Source: Streptomyces sp. PH10-H1 (GTDB taxonomy: Bacteria > Actinomycetota > Actinomycetes > Streptomycetales > Streptomycetaceae). From it: a stretch of 64,000 nt of DNA. The position numbers and the translations under genes are program-made. The notes below the pieces were generated by a model that was not told the origin of the DNA, searched no databases, and was given only the letters and a program-made list of their open reading frames with translations. Numbering within the stretch: the first letter of the stretch is position 1; the number at the start of each line of letters is the position of its first letter. Below, in pieces: positions 43,257 to 50,844 of this stretch. The stretch lies in NCBI RefSeq assembly GCF_030063355.1, contig NZ_JASISZ010000010.1, positions 83,012 through 147,011 of the forward strand, in the 5' to 3' direction.

Positions 43257-43925
43257 GTGACGGACAACCAGCAGGCCATCACCGAGGACCAGTGGCGCGA
43301 CGCGAAGCTGATCTGGGACTACCACCAGATGCACCACGAGATCCGGACCGCCGACGTGGCGATCGGCCTGGGCAGCCACGACCTGGGGGTGGCGGCGTTC
43401 TCCGCCGAGCTGTATCGGGCCGGGCTCTTCCCGCACCTGGTCTTCACCGGCGGCAACAGCCCCACCACCGCCCAGGTGTTCCCGCGCGGAGAGGCCGTGC
43501 ACTTCAGCGAGCACGCCATCGACCTCGGCGTCCCCGCCGAGGCGATCCTGCTGGAGCCGAACGCCGGGAACACCGGCCAGAACATCACCCTCTCCCGCGA
43601 GGTGCTGGCCGCCGCCGGGATCACACCGAAGAGTGTGCTGCTGGTCTCCAAGCCCTATATGGAGCGGCGATCCTTCGCCACCGCCCGCAAGCTGTGGCCC
43701 GAGGTCGAGATCATCTGTGCCTCGGAGCCACTGGAGTTCGACGACTACCTCAAGAGCATCGGCGACGAGAAACTCGTCCTGGACATGCTCGTCGGCGACC
43801 TCCAGCGGGTGATCGAGTATCCGAAGCTCGGTTTCGCCATCGAGCAGGACGTCCCGGAGGACGTGCATGCCGCGTACGAATCTCTCCTCGCTGCCGGCTT
43901 CGACAGCCGTCTCCTGGGACCCTGA
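43257..43925 (+). CDS. YdcF-family (DUF218) protein
   Basis: 222 residues. The Rossmann-like DUF218 core includes VAIGLGSHDLGVAAFSAELY, HLVFTGGNSPTTAQVFPRGE, ILLEPNAGNTGQNITLSREV (the conserved E/S-x-NT motif) and SVLLVSKPYMERRSFATARK. E. coli YdcF binds SAM, and other members act in envelope metabolism; here no membrane segment is present, so it is cytoplasmic. Starts GTG 15 bases after the regulator; its end overlaps wbqC by 59 bases. Confidence 0.88.
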   Translation: MTDNQQAITEDQWRDAKLIWDYHQMHHEIRTADVAIGLGSHDLGVAAFSAELYRAGLFPHLVFTGGNSPTTAQVFPRGEAVHFSEHAIDLGVPAEAILLEPNAGNTGQNITLSREVLAAAGITPKSVLLVSKPYMERRSFATARKLWPEVEIICASEPLEFDDYLKSIGDEKLVLDMLVGDLQRVIEYPKLGFAIEQDVPEDVHAAYESLLAAGFDSRLLGP

Positions 43926-44664
43926 GCTCCCCGCCCCGGGCGGGCTGTGTGCGATCCACCAGCCCAACCTGTTCCCGCGGCTGACCACCCTGGCCAAGCT
44001 GTTCGCGGCGGACTACTGGATCGTCCTGAACGACGTCCAGTTCACCCGCCGCGACTACCAGCAGCGCACCCGCCTGGCCGACCTTGACGACCCGAACCGC
44101 AGGCAGTGGCTGTCCATCCCCACCCACCTGCCCGCCGGCCGCCCGACCACCATCCGGGACGCGCTGGTCGTCGAACCGCACCGTGCCCGGCGGCGGACTG
44201 CGGCGATGCTTCGCCAGCACTACCGCTCCAGCCCGCACTGGGCCGCCCTCGACCAGGCCCTGGACCCGGTCCTCGACCTGTTCGAAGCCACCGGCAAGAC
44301 CGCGGCCGTCGCCGAGGCGTCCACCCGCATCCTGCTGGACCTGCTCGGCTGGAAGGGCCAGATCCTCCGCAGCAGCCAGCTGTCCGCCCGGCCCGGACGC
44401 TCGCAAAGGCTCGCCGACCTCGCGGCCGTCACCGGCGCGAGGTCCTATCTGTGCGGGACCGGCGGCATGAAATACCTGGACGCGGGCCTGTTCGCCGCCG
44501 CCGGCATCGGCGTCACCCCGTTTCGCACCCCGGCCGGCGGCATGTGGGACTCCGGCCGCCAGATCAGCGCGCTGTGGGCCCTGATGAACAAGGGCCCACA
44601 GGACATGGCCAGCAGGCTGCGGGCCATCGCCGCCGTCCAGCACGAGCTGCGGCCCGCCGCTTGA
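43867..44664 (+). CDS. WbqC-family protein
   Basis: 265 residues. GGLCAIHQPNLFPRLTTLAK opens the domain (AIxQPxYxP motif), followed by WIVLNDVQFTRRDYQQRTRL (the conserved DxxQF-x-RxxxxNR-like segment) and LDLLGWKGQILRSSQLSARP. GARSYLCGTGGMKYLDAGLF is the SYLSG-x-G motif. WbqC proteins occur in glycan and nucleotide-sugar clusters; the reaction is not established. The ATG start is supported by GGAGG six bases upstream, inside the YdcF gene. Confidence 0.88.
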   Translation: MPRTNLSSLPASTAVSWDPELPAPGGLCAIHQPNLFPRLTTLAKLFAADYWIVLNDVQFTRRDYQQRTRLADLDDPNRRQWLSIPTHLPAGRPTTIRDALVVEPHRARRRTAAMLRQHYRSSPHWAALDQALDPVLDLFEATGKTAAVAEASTRILLDLLGWKGQILRSSQLSARPGRSQRLADLAAVTGARSYLCGTGGMKYLDAGLFAAAGIGVTPFRTPAGGMWDSGRQISALWALMNKGPQDMASRLRAIAAVQHELRPAA

Positions 44665-44666
44665 GC

Positions 44667-44717
44667 ACGTTTCTCTGTACTTCCCCTTTCCTCGAGGGGG
44701 GAAGTACAGAGATACGT
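44667..44717. terminator. Long bidirectional hairpin terminator
   Basis: Arms TCTCTGTACTTCCCC (44672-44686) and GGGGAAGTACAGAGA (44698-44712) pair perfectly. Outer ACGT/ACGT extends the stem to about 20 bp across one T-T mismatch. It lies two bases after wbqC and separates it from the convergent recombinase operon. A second weaker dyad (CAGTCG ... CGTACGACTG) follows at 44720-44760. Confidence 0.85.
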
Positions 44718-44766
44718 ACCCAGTCGCGTACGACGTGAGCGACGAAGTGCGTACGACTGTGCGTGC

Positions 44767-45201
44767 TCAGCCGGTCGGCCCGCGCGGGGCCGGGGGCTGT
44801 GGCAGTCCCGGCAGCACCCGCAGGCGGCCGCGCGGCGCGGTGAGCTCGGTCCGCAACTGCTGGTTCTCCAAGGCCAGCTGATTGACGGTGCGGACCAGAC
44901 CCTGGACGTCCTCGCGCAACTGGGCCAGCTCCTCGGCATCAGCGGTCCGCAGTTCCTTGAGCTTGACGATCTGCTTGCGCAGTCGCTTCTCGGCGTCCGG
45001 CGTCTGCCCGCGCTCGCGGACCCTGTCGTAGAAGTCGTTGCGCAGGTCCAGGTGCCGTTGGGTGAGCGCGTTGCGGGGGACCTGGGCCTCCTGGGCCAGC
45101 GCGACGATGGTCAAGGCCCCGGTGGAGTGCTCCGGACTCCCGGCCAGGATGCGGTCCATCGCCGCGCGGATGCGATCACGTTCATCGAGGGCGGGGCTCA
45201 T
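44767..45201 (-). CDS. DUF6262-like small protein of the active recombinase module (TnpC-like)
   Basis: 144 residues. An HTH-like N-terminal part (LTIVALAQEAQVPRNALTQR) is followed by a coiled coil (EKRLRKQIVKLKELRTADAE and LAQLREDVQGLVRTVNQLAL). It resembles the protein at 26887-27444. Last gene of a four-gene operon; its ATG overlaps the stop of the preceding recombinase (ATGA). In Tn554 the small third protein TnpC influences frequency and orientation of transposition. Confidence 0.82.
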   Translation of the reverse strand: MSPALDERDRIRAAMDRILAGSPEHSTGALTIVALAQEAQVPRNALTQRHLDLRNDFYDRVRERGQTPDAEKRLRKQIVKLKELRTADAEELAQLREDVQGLVRTVNQLALENQQLRTELTAPRGRLRVLPGLPQPPAPRGPTG

Positions 45202-47354
45202 GCGGGAGTCTCCTGGCGGGTGAAGCGGGTCTCGTCGTGTTCGTCAGCGAAGGAACGGAGTTTGTCGGCGTTGGCCCGGAGCCGGTCGCCGATCGGCTGG
45301 GGGGTGTGCGCCGCCTGCTTGTCGATGTGCTCGGCCCGCTCCCGCAGCCGGGCCGCGTGCTCGTCGGTGCGGACGGTGTTCCCGCAGCCGGGGACACACC
45401 GGTCCAGCGTCGGGGCCTCCGCGCCGACGCCGTCACGCTGGCAGAGGGCCCGGTCCTGCTTGTAGAGGCAGAGCAACAATGCGTTCGGATTGTCATAGAG
45501 CACGGCGCCGTCCCGGGCGAGATAACGCTGGGCGGCGGCATACTTGCGGGCGAAATCGGTCTTGATCTCGCGGCCCTCGAACCGGCGGCTGGTGGCCGCC
45601 TCCACCAGGGCCCGGCGAGCCGACGGGCCGGAGATGCCGCCGCCGGTCTCGAACTGCTCGTGCAGGTCGGCTGCCGTCTCGGCGGTCGCCAGCGCCGTCT
45701 CCAGCGCGAGCACGTCGTGGATGCCGCCGCGGCTGCGGGTGCCATAACCCCCGGAGACGTCGGTGTTCAACGCGGTGCGGATGTGGCCGTACTGAATGGC
45801 GAGGGCGACCAGCCCGCCGGGACGGCGGGCGATGTGCCAGGCCAGGGACCGGCGGAAACGCGCGGTGCCGATGTTGCCGTGCGGGTCGGGCGGGATCACC
45901 TCGGCGGGCAGCCCCTGGGCCTCGGCCTCGGTGTTCGCCCAGGTCGCGAAGTCCTCGATGCGCTGGCGCATTCCCTGGGCCCTCAGGGCGCCGCGGGTGC
46001 TCGGGCGGAGCCCGTAGAGGGCGTCGTGGGCGTCGTGGTCGAACAGCAGGTGACCGGCCGGAACCATGCGCTCCAGGACCCGGATCGCGTTGACCACCGG
46101 GGTGATCGCCACCCAGGGGACCTCGCGCTCCGTGCCGCCGGCCAGGTAGTTGCCCTCGCCGTCGGTGACGGTCTTGTAGTGGACGCTGCGGATCAGGTGC
46201 CGCCCCACGTTGCCGTCCTCGTCCGGCTGCGGGTCCGGGCAGCAGCCGGACCGCATCCCCAGCACCTCCTCGGGGCGCATACCAGTCAAATATGCACAGA
46301 CTATGAAAGATGCCGTACCCAGGTTTCGCATCAACGAGGCGGCCTCGGAGAAGTCGATCGCCGTTCGCCAGGGGACTCCGGCGATGCGGCCGGTGACCGG
46401 GCGGTCAAGCGGACATGCCCCGGGACGCATCCCCGCCGCCTTCGTCAGGCCGTAACGCTTGATCGCCGTGTCGACCTGCCGCTCGGAGGCGCCGGTGAGG
46501 CCGCCGACGTAGGAGCGTGCGAAGCACAGTTCGCCGCGGTTCCAGCTGGCCGGCACCGGCGCCCCGTCCTCGATGATCGGGACGAGGTAGGCGTGCAGGG
46601 CTGCCCGCCCGGCGGTCGTGGCGGCGGTCGTGCGGGCGGCCTCGGCCAGCCTCCTCGCCTCCTCCCAGGCGGCCAGGATGTCGTCGGCGAAGTCGTCGAC
46701 CGTCCGCATCGCCCAGATCAGCAGCGGTCCCATCGTCTGCGTCGCCAGCGGCTCGCGCGAGTTCTCCCCGCCGCCGCCCTTCTCCGAAGGCAGGTAGTCG
46801 TCGATGCCCGTCTCGTCCCACGGTGGTCGCTCGATTCCCGTCGGACGTGCGCTGAGCTGGTCGAACGCCCACATCCGTGTCACGAAGCCCAGCAGCTTGA
46901 CCACCCGACTGCGGCTGACGCCGGAATCGCGCACCTTCACGCCGTAGTCGTGCAGCACAGCGGCATCGCACTCGGCCAGGCTGCGGATGCCGCGTTCGCC
47001 CAGCCAGCCGGCCATGCGGAACCATTCCTGCACCGCCTGCCAGGTGGCGTCGGGGCCGAGCCGCGATCGGCGCGAGCGGCGTTCCTTCACGAACGTCGGC
47101 CGCAGTTCGCCGTTCAGCAGCGTCCAGGTCACCAGCCGCATCTCCTCGCGCAGCGAGACCGGGCACTTGGACCACTCGATCACGCGCAGAGACGTGGCGG
47201 GATTGTCGATCAGCGGTGCCAGCGGCCACTTCGCCGCGCTGTAGTGGGTGTTGAGGTGAGCATGCAGGGCCACGACACGGTCCTCGGGAATGACGGGCGT
47301 GCCGGGGCCGGGCAGCGGCATCCGGTAGCGGTCCAGTTCAACGGCGGTGGTCAC
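45198..47354 (-). CDS. Tyrosine recombinase, third of three
   Basis: 718 residues from a GTG (VTTAVELDRYRMPLPGPG) that overlaps the stop of the preceding gene (GTGA). The catalytic domain shows LTGMRPEEVLGMRSG (Arg I), ARFRRSLAWHIARRPGGLVA (Arg II with His) and YGHIRTALNTDVSGGYG (H and Tyr). A C-terminal Cys-containing unit (CLYKQDRALCQ with CVPGCGNT) may bind zinc. The C-terminal tail follows. Large integrases of this type are the TnpB-like partners in Tn554/RIT modules. Confidence 0.85.
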   Translation of the reverse strand: MTTAVELDRYRMPLPGPGTPVIPEDRVVALHAHLNTHYSAAKWPLAPLIDNPATSLRVIEWSKCPVSLREEMRLVTWTLLNGELRPTFVKERRSRRSRLGPDATWQAVQEWFRMAGWLGERGIRSLAECDAAVLHDYGVKVRDSGVSRSRVVKLLGFVTRMWAFDQLSARPTGIERPPWDETGIDDYLPSEKGGGGENSREPLATQTMGPLLIWAMRTVDDFADDILAAWEEARRLAEAARTTAATTAGRAALHAYLVPIIEDGAPVPASWNRGELCFARSYVGGLTGASERQVDTAIKRYGLTKAAGMRPGACPLDRPVTGRIAGVPWRTAIDFSEAASLMRNLGTASFIVCAYLTGMRPEEVLGMRSGCCPDPQPDEDGNVGRHLIRSVHYKTVTDGEGNYLAGGTEREVPWVAITPVVNAIRVLERMVPAGHLLFDHDAHDALYGLRPSTRGALRAQGMRQRIEDFATWANTEAEAQGLPAEVIPPDPHGNIGTARFRRSLAWHIARRPGGLVALAIQYGHIRTALNTDVSGGYGTRSRGGIHDVLALETALATAETAADLHEQFETGGGISGPSARRALVEAATSRRFEGREIKTDFARKYAAAQRYLARDGAVLYDNPNALLLCLYKQDRALCQRDGVGAEAPTLDRCVPGCGNTVRTDEHAARLRERAEHIDKQAAHTPQPIGDRLRANADKLRSFADEHDETRFTRQETPA

Positions 47355-49102
47355 GGGTTGAGTTCTCCAGAAAGCAGATGGCCGATGACGGTGCGGTCGG
47401 TGTCGGTGACCCGGTCCAGGGCGTGGGCCCACCCGCCCGGTCCGATCCGCCGTTTCAGGTCCTCCAGACGGGCGTGGTGATCACCCCAGTCGCGCCGCCA
47501 GACCGGCGGTGCCAGCACCGACCTCTGGCCCTCCAGGCCCTGGTGCAGCAGGGCGAGGCGGGGGTGGTGGCCGGGGTGGACATGGGCATTGCGGCAGGCC
47601 AGACACAGCAGAAACGACGCCCCGCAACCCCCGCCGGGCGCGGGCCACGGGCTCGCATCGGCATCCGCGCAGTCGGCGGTCGCGGTCTCGGCGTCCCGCG
47701 GATCGGGCTCGTCGCGCAACTCCGCGACCAGGACCGCCTTGCGAGCCACCTCCACGGCCTCCTCGGCGCCGCCGGCGATCACCGCGACGGCCGCTTCCTG
47801 CACGTTCTTGTCCGGCAGGACGTAGACGCGGTCGTGCGTCTCCTGGGAATGCTGGGCCGGCTCGCGGCGATCGAGCGCGCGGACCGTGCGCCGCCCGCGC
47901 TGGAACGGCGAGCCGCCCAGCCCCACCTTCTGCGTCCACCACTTCACATCGTCGTGGCTGAGGCCGAAGTAGAACGGGCCGACGGACGGGTGCCGGTCTC
48001 CGTCCGCGCTCTCCTTGCCCACCCGCCCGGTGCGGGAGACCATCAGCAGGTCGGTGCCCGGCGCCAGTCTCTCCACCGCCGCCCGGGCGAACCGGGTGGC
48101 CGCCAGCGCCTCCGTGATCAGCCGTCCCGGCGTGCCGGCCCCGTGATCGGTGACGTTCTCCGTCTCATACCAGTCGCCGCCTCCGCGACGGTGCTTCTCC
48201 ACCGGGATGCGGTAAGTCAGCTTCCCGTCGTCCCCGCCCGGATCCGGGGTGGCCCGCGGAACCTCCGCCCGCTCGATCACCGACAGGTTCCACCCGTACT
48301 CCCCAAGCAGCAGCACCCCCAACGCGGCCGCCTCCGACCGCGACAGGAACAGCCGCTGCCAGGTCACCTCCGTGGCCTGCCCGCCGAGCGCCTTGCGGTA
48401 CTTCTTGGCGATGTAGGGCTGACCGCTCGGCCCCTCGATGCGCGGCAGACCGCCGTCGCGGGCGATCAGCTCCAGGGCCTCCCCGACCACCCACTGCGTA
48501 CTTCCCGGCGTGAACTGCCCGGCATGGAAGCGTTCCAGGTGGCGGGCGTTGTCCTCGATCCGCAGCAGAGCCGACCGGAACGTCCGCCGGGCCACCAGCT
48601 TGATCTCATCGAACTCCGCGGTGCTGTAGGACTGCCGCGTGCTCTTGTGCGCCGGAACACGGCGGGCCAGCGCGTCGGCCACCGGCCCGCTCTGCAACCG
48701 CTCGTCGTCCAACAACAGCGAGCACACCGTGCGGAACCCGGCCCGGTTCGAGCCCGTCGAGGCCATCGTCAGCCAGAACCGTTCGATCAGCGCGGCCGTG
48801 AAGTCCTCCACCCGCTGCGGCGGCTCCGCCTGCGCGGCCAGGAATATCGCGAACCCCTCCACCTTCTCCCAGACCGACTTCGACGACTTGTGGACGCTCC
48901 ACCGGTTCGGCTCGCAGCGGGCGGCGAACAGAACCGCCAGGAACCGCTGCACCGGTTCGACGACCGGCAGCGTCGAAAAGTCGTACTCCTTGACCCGGCC
49001 CGCCATGTTGAAGTGCCGAACCACCAGGCCATCGGGCTGAAGCCGCTCGGGGCGGGCATGGCCGGCCGCAGGCAGCACGGCCTTGCGCCCGCGGCGGCTC
49101 AC
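47351..49102 (-). CDS. Tyrosine recombinase-like protein, second of three
   Basis: 583 residues from a GTG (VSRRGRKAVLPAAGHARPER) that overlaps the stop of the first recombinase by GTGA. The conserved integrase residues are less clear: LGVLLLGEYGWNLSVIERAE lies at the Arg I position, but the glycine-leucine-arginine motif is altered. RGRRTVRALDRREPAQHSQE with THDRVYVLPD resembles box II and the Tyr segment. A C-terminal Cys/His cluster (CGASFLLCLACRNAHVHPGH) is probably a zinc site. It may be a structural or regulatory partner rather than a full catalyst. Confidence 0.8.
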   Translation of the reverse strand: MSRRGRKAVLPAAGHARPERLQPDGLVVRHFNMAGRVKEYDFSTLPVVEPVQRFLAVLFAARCEPNRWSVHKSSKSVWEKVEGFAIFLAAQAEPPQRVEDFTAALIERFWLTMASTGSNRAGFRTVCSLLLDDERLQSGPVADALARRVPAHKSTRQSYSTAEFDEIKLVARRTFRSALLRIEDNARHLERFHAGQFTPGSTQWVVGEALELIARDGGLPRIEGPSGQPYIAKKYRKALGGQATEVTWQRLFLSRSEAAALGVLLLGEYGWNLSVIERAEVPRATPDPGGDDGKLTYRIPVEKHRRGGGDWYETENVTDHGAGTPGRLITEALAATRFARAAVERLAPGTDLLMVSRTGRVGKESADGDRHPSVGPFYFGLSHDDVKWWTQKVGLGGSPFQRGRRTVRALDRREPAQHSQETHDRVYVLPDKNVQEAAVAVIAGGAEEAVEVARKAVLVAELRDEPDPRDAETATADCADADASPWPAPGGGCGASFLLCLACRNAHVHPGHHPRLALLHQGLEGQRSVLAPPVWRRDWGDHHARLEDLKRRIGPGGWAHALDRVTDTDRTVIGHLLSGELNP

Positions 49103-50670
49103 GCCGCCCTCGTCGTCGGCGTCATCCGGACGTCGATGTCCTGGATGCCCTCGGCGTCCCGTGCCACCCGCGCGAACACCCCGTCCAGATCCGGCAGCAT
49201 CGCGTCCACCGGCTCCGCGGAGGACGCCAGCATCGACTCCAGCTGCAGATTCCTCACCGGCGCGAGGTAATGCTTGACCGTTGTCTCCCGGTTTGCGTGC
49301 CCCAACAGGCCCTGGACCATGAACCACGGATCGCCGTAGAGCAGACGGAAATCACGCCTCTCCTCCGGCGTCAGCCCATAGCGGCGGTCCATGATCGCGT
49401 TCAGCACCACCAGCATGAACAACGCGAACGAGTGCCGAGCGGAGTGCACGGTCGCATAGGGCGCGTAGACCTTGTGCGGGTCCATCCGCAGATGCTCAGG
49501 CGGCGTCAGCACCCGTTCGCACCGCTTGTTGGCGGCGCGGAACACGCCCTCCCACGAGTGCGGAAGGAACGGCAGGCCCTGCTCGTTCAGCCACAGCCAC
49601 AACGGCTCCGGCCCGCCCGGCCCCTCGGTGAACAGCAGCATCCGCTCCTGCCACGTCAGCTTGTCCAGCTCCCGCTCGCCGACGACGCCGTCCAGATCGC
49701 ACCAGCGGACCTTGGGCTTCAGCCCACCGCCGACCTCGGTGACCAGCCGCATCTGAGGCAGCCGCTCGTAGCGGCCCGCCGCCTGGGCCTTGCTGATCGC
49801 CCAGGCCCGCGACGACTCCATATAACTCTCGATGTCGCCGACCGCCCCGCTCGACGCGTAGTACGTCCGCGCCGTCTTCGACCGCGTCACCTGCGCGGCC
49901 ACCTTCCCGTGGCAGTAACGGCCGCCCGACAGCGGAATCCTGGGGATCTCGAAGGTCAGCAGCGACCCGCCTTCCAGCCGCCGCAGCCCCGAGGAAACCA
50001 GCAGCCGGACGAACGCCACATTGCGGTCCTCCAGCCGACCCACCCAGCCCAGCTCCGGCACCCCGTCCCGGCCGTGACCGCGCAGGCCCACATCCACCCA
50101 CAGCCGCCACGTCCGCGGAGTGAGCCAGTGCACGTTCGCCGACCGGGCGTTCTTCGCCCTCGCATCAGGGACCTTCACCACCTCGCCGCGGGCCGTCACC
50201 ACCTGCCGCATCGTCACCGGGTTCGTGGCGACCCACCCCGCCCTGTCCGCCCACTTGAACAGACCCAAGAACGCGGCCAGCTCCCGGTCCCATTTCGACC
50301 CACCGATTTGGGAAGGATTCTCCGGCGCGAACCGCCGCCAGTCCTCGTAATCCTCCAGATCGCGCGGGACCGTCTCCACCCACGATTTCCCGCGCGCCCA
50401 CAGATGCGTCAAAAGCAGCGCGATATCCGTCGCGTAATTCCGCTTGGTCTCCGGCTCGTAGTTGCGGAACTTCGGCGACTGCCCGTACAGACCCAACAAC
50501 GGATCTACACGGAAGTCCGGCGACAGGAAGATCGGGTCGCCCGCGCGTACCCCCGCCGCCGTCTCCCGCACCGCCAAGGCCTCCCACCCCTCCAGCACCG
50601 ACGGCCGCAGCCCGCCCCTCAGCCTGTCCGGTGGCACCCAGAACACCCGCCAACTCGTCACTGCAAGCAC
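49099..50670 (-). CDS. Tyrosine recombinase, first of three (TnpA-like)
   Basis: 523 residues. N-terminal SAM-like core-binding domain (YATDIALLLTHLWARGKSWV). Catalytic residues: Arg I in LVSSGLRRLEGGSLL, box II VHSARHSFALFMLVVLN near residue 408-424, H in VQGLLGHANRETTVKHYLAP and the nucleophile Tyr near residue 468. GTG start (VTSWRVFWVPPDRL at nearby codons is also possible). It begins 43 bases from the right border of the comM island and reads inward. Its stop overlaps the next recombinase. Confidence 0.88.
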   Translation of the reverse strand: MLAVTSWRVFWVPPDRLRGGLRPSVLEGWEALAVRETAAGVRAGDPIFLSPDFRVDPLLGLYGQSPKFRNYEPETKRNYATDIALLLTHLWARGKSWVETVPRDLEDYEDWRRFAPENPSQIGGSKWDRELAAFLGLFKWADRAGWVATNPVTMRQVVTARGEVVKVPDARAKNARSANVHWLTPRTWRLWVDVGLRGHGRDGVPELGWVGRLEDRNVAFVRLLVSSGLRRLEGGSLLTFEIPRIPLSGGRYCHGKVAAQVTRSKTARTYYASSGAVGDIESYMESSRAWAISKAQAAGRYERLPQMRLVTEVGGGLKPKVRWCDLDGVVGERELDKLTWQERMLLFTEGPGGPEPLWLWLNEQGLPFLPHSWEGVFRAANKRCERVLTPPEHLRMDPHKVYAPYATVHSARHSFALFMLVVLNAIMDRRYGLTPEERRDFRLLYGDPWFMVQGLLGHANRETTVKHYLAPVRNLQLESMLASSAEPVDAMLPDLDGVFARVARDAEGIQDIDVRMTPTTRAA

Positions 50671-50685
50671 CCCTCTTGTACGGCT

Positions 50686-50709
50686 TCAACACGCTCATTC
50701 AATAGGGAA
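50686..50709. repeat. Right terminal inverted repeat of the comM island
   Basis: TCAACACGC, 9 bases, then AGGGAA, the inverse of the left end blocks (TTCCCT and GCGTGTTGA). It lies between the recombinase start and the comM fragment. Confidence 0.7.
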
Positions 50710-50712
50710 ATG

Positions 50713-50802
50713 ATCAACAGCGGCGAGTCCTGGCCGCAGAAGAAGCTCACGGTCGGCCTCAGTCCGGCCTCGGTACCCAAGAGCGGCAGCGGGTTCGATC
50801 TG
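50713..50802 (+). pseudogene. comM: comM/yifB, middle fragment (30 codons)
   Basis: INSGESWPQKKLTVGLSPAS, then VPKSGSGFDL, is the conserved continuation of ComM after RVRAA(I/V)V. It is in the same frame as the 5' fragment 30.7 kb away. After GSGFDL the comM sequence stops again and SRLSE plus a stop codon follow; the serine integrase gene starts 42 bases later. The rest of comM must lie beyond the prophage, outside the window. Confidence 0.93.
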
Positions 50803-50844
50803 TCAAGACTATCCGAATAGCTCTTTTAGATTTAGCCTTGGCCC

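Larger units (their letters stand above)
20010..50712. mobile_element. 30.7-kb genomic island inserted in comM, mobilised by a three-tyrosine-recombinase (Tn554/RIT-like) module
   Basis: Both borders are set by the interrupted comM frame: ...RVRAAI(V) on the left and NSGESWPQKK on the right. Immediately inside each border are imperfect inverted repeats. The recombinase operon 44767-50670 starts 43 bases from the right border and reads inward, as in Tn554-type elements, where tnpA lies next to one end. Cargo: an MFS/PAP2/Lgt set, SulP-MerR, a second broken recombinase module with an IS, BlaI/M56/PAP2, CDF, and a metabolic cassette. The exact crossover cannot be fixed because GATC occurs at both edges (20006-20009 and 50712-50715). 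Confidence 0.85.
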
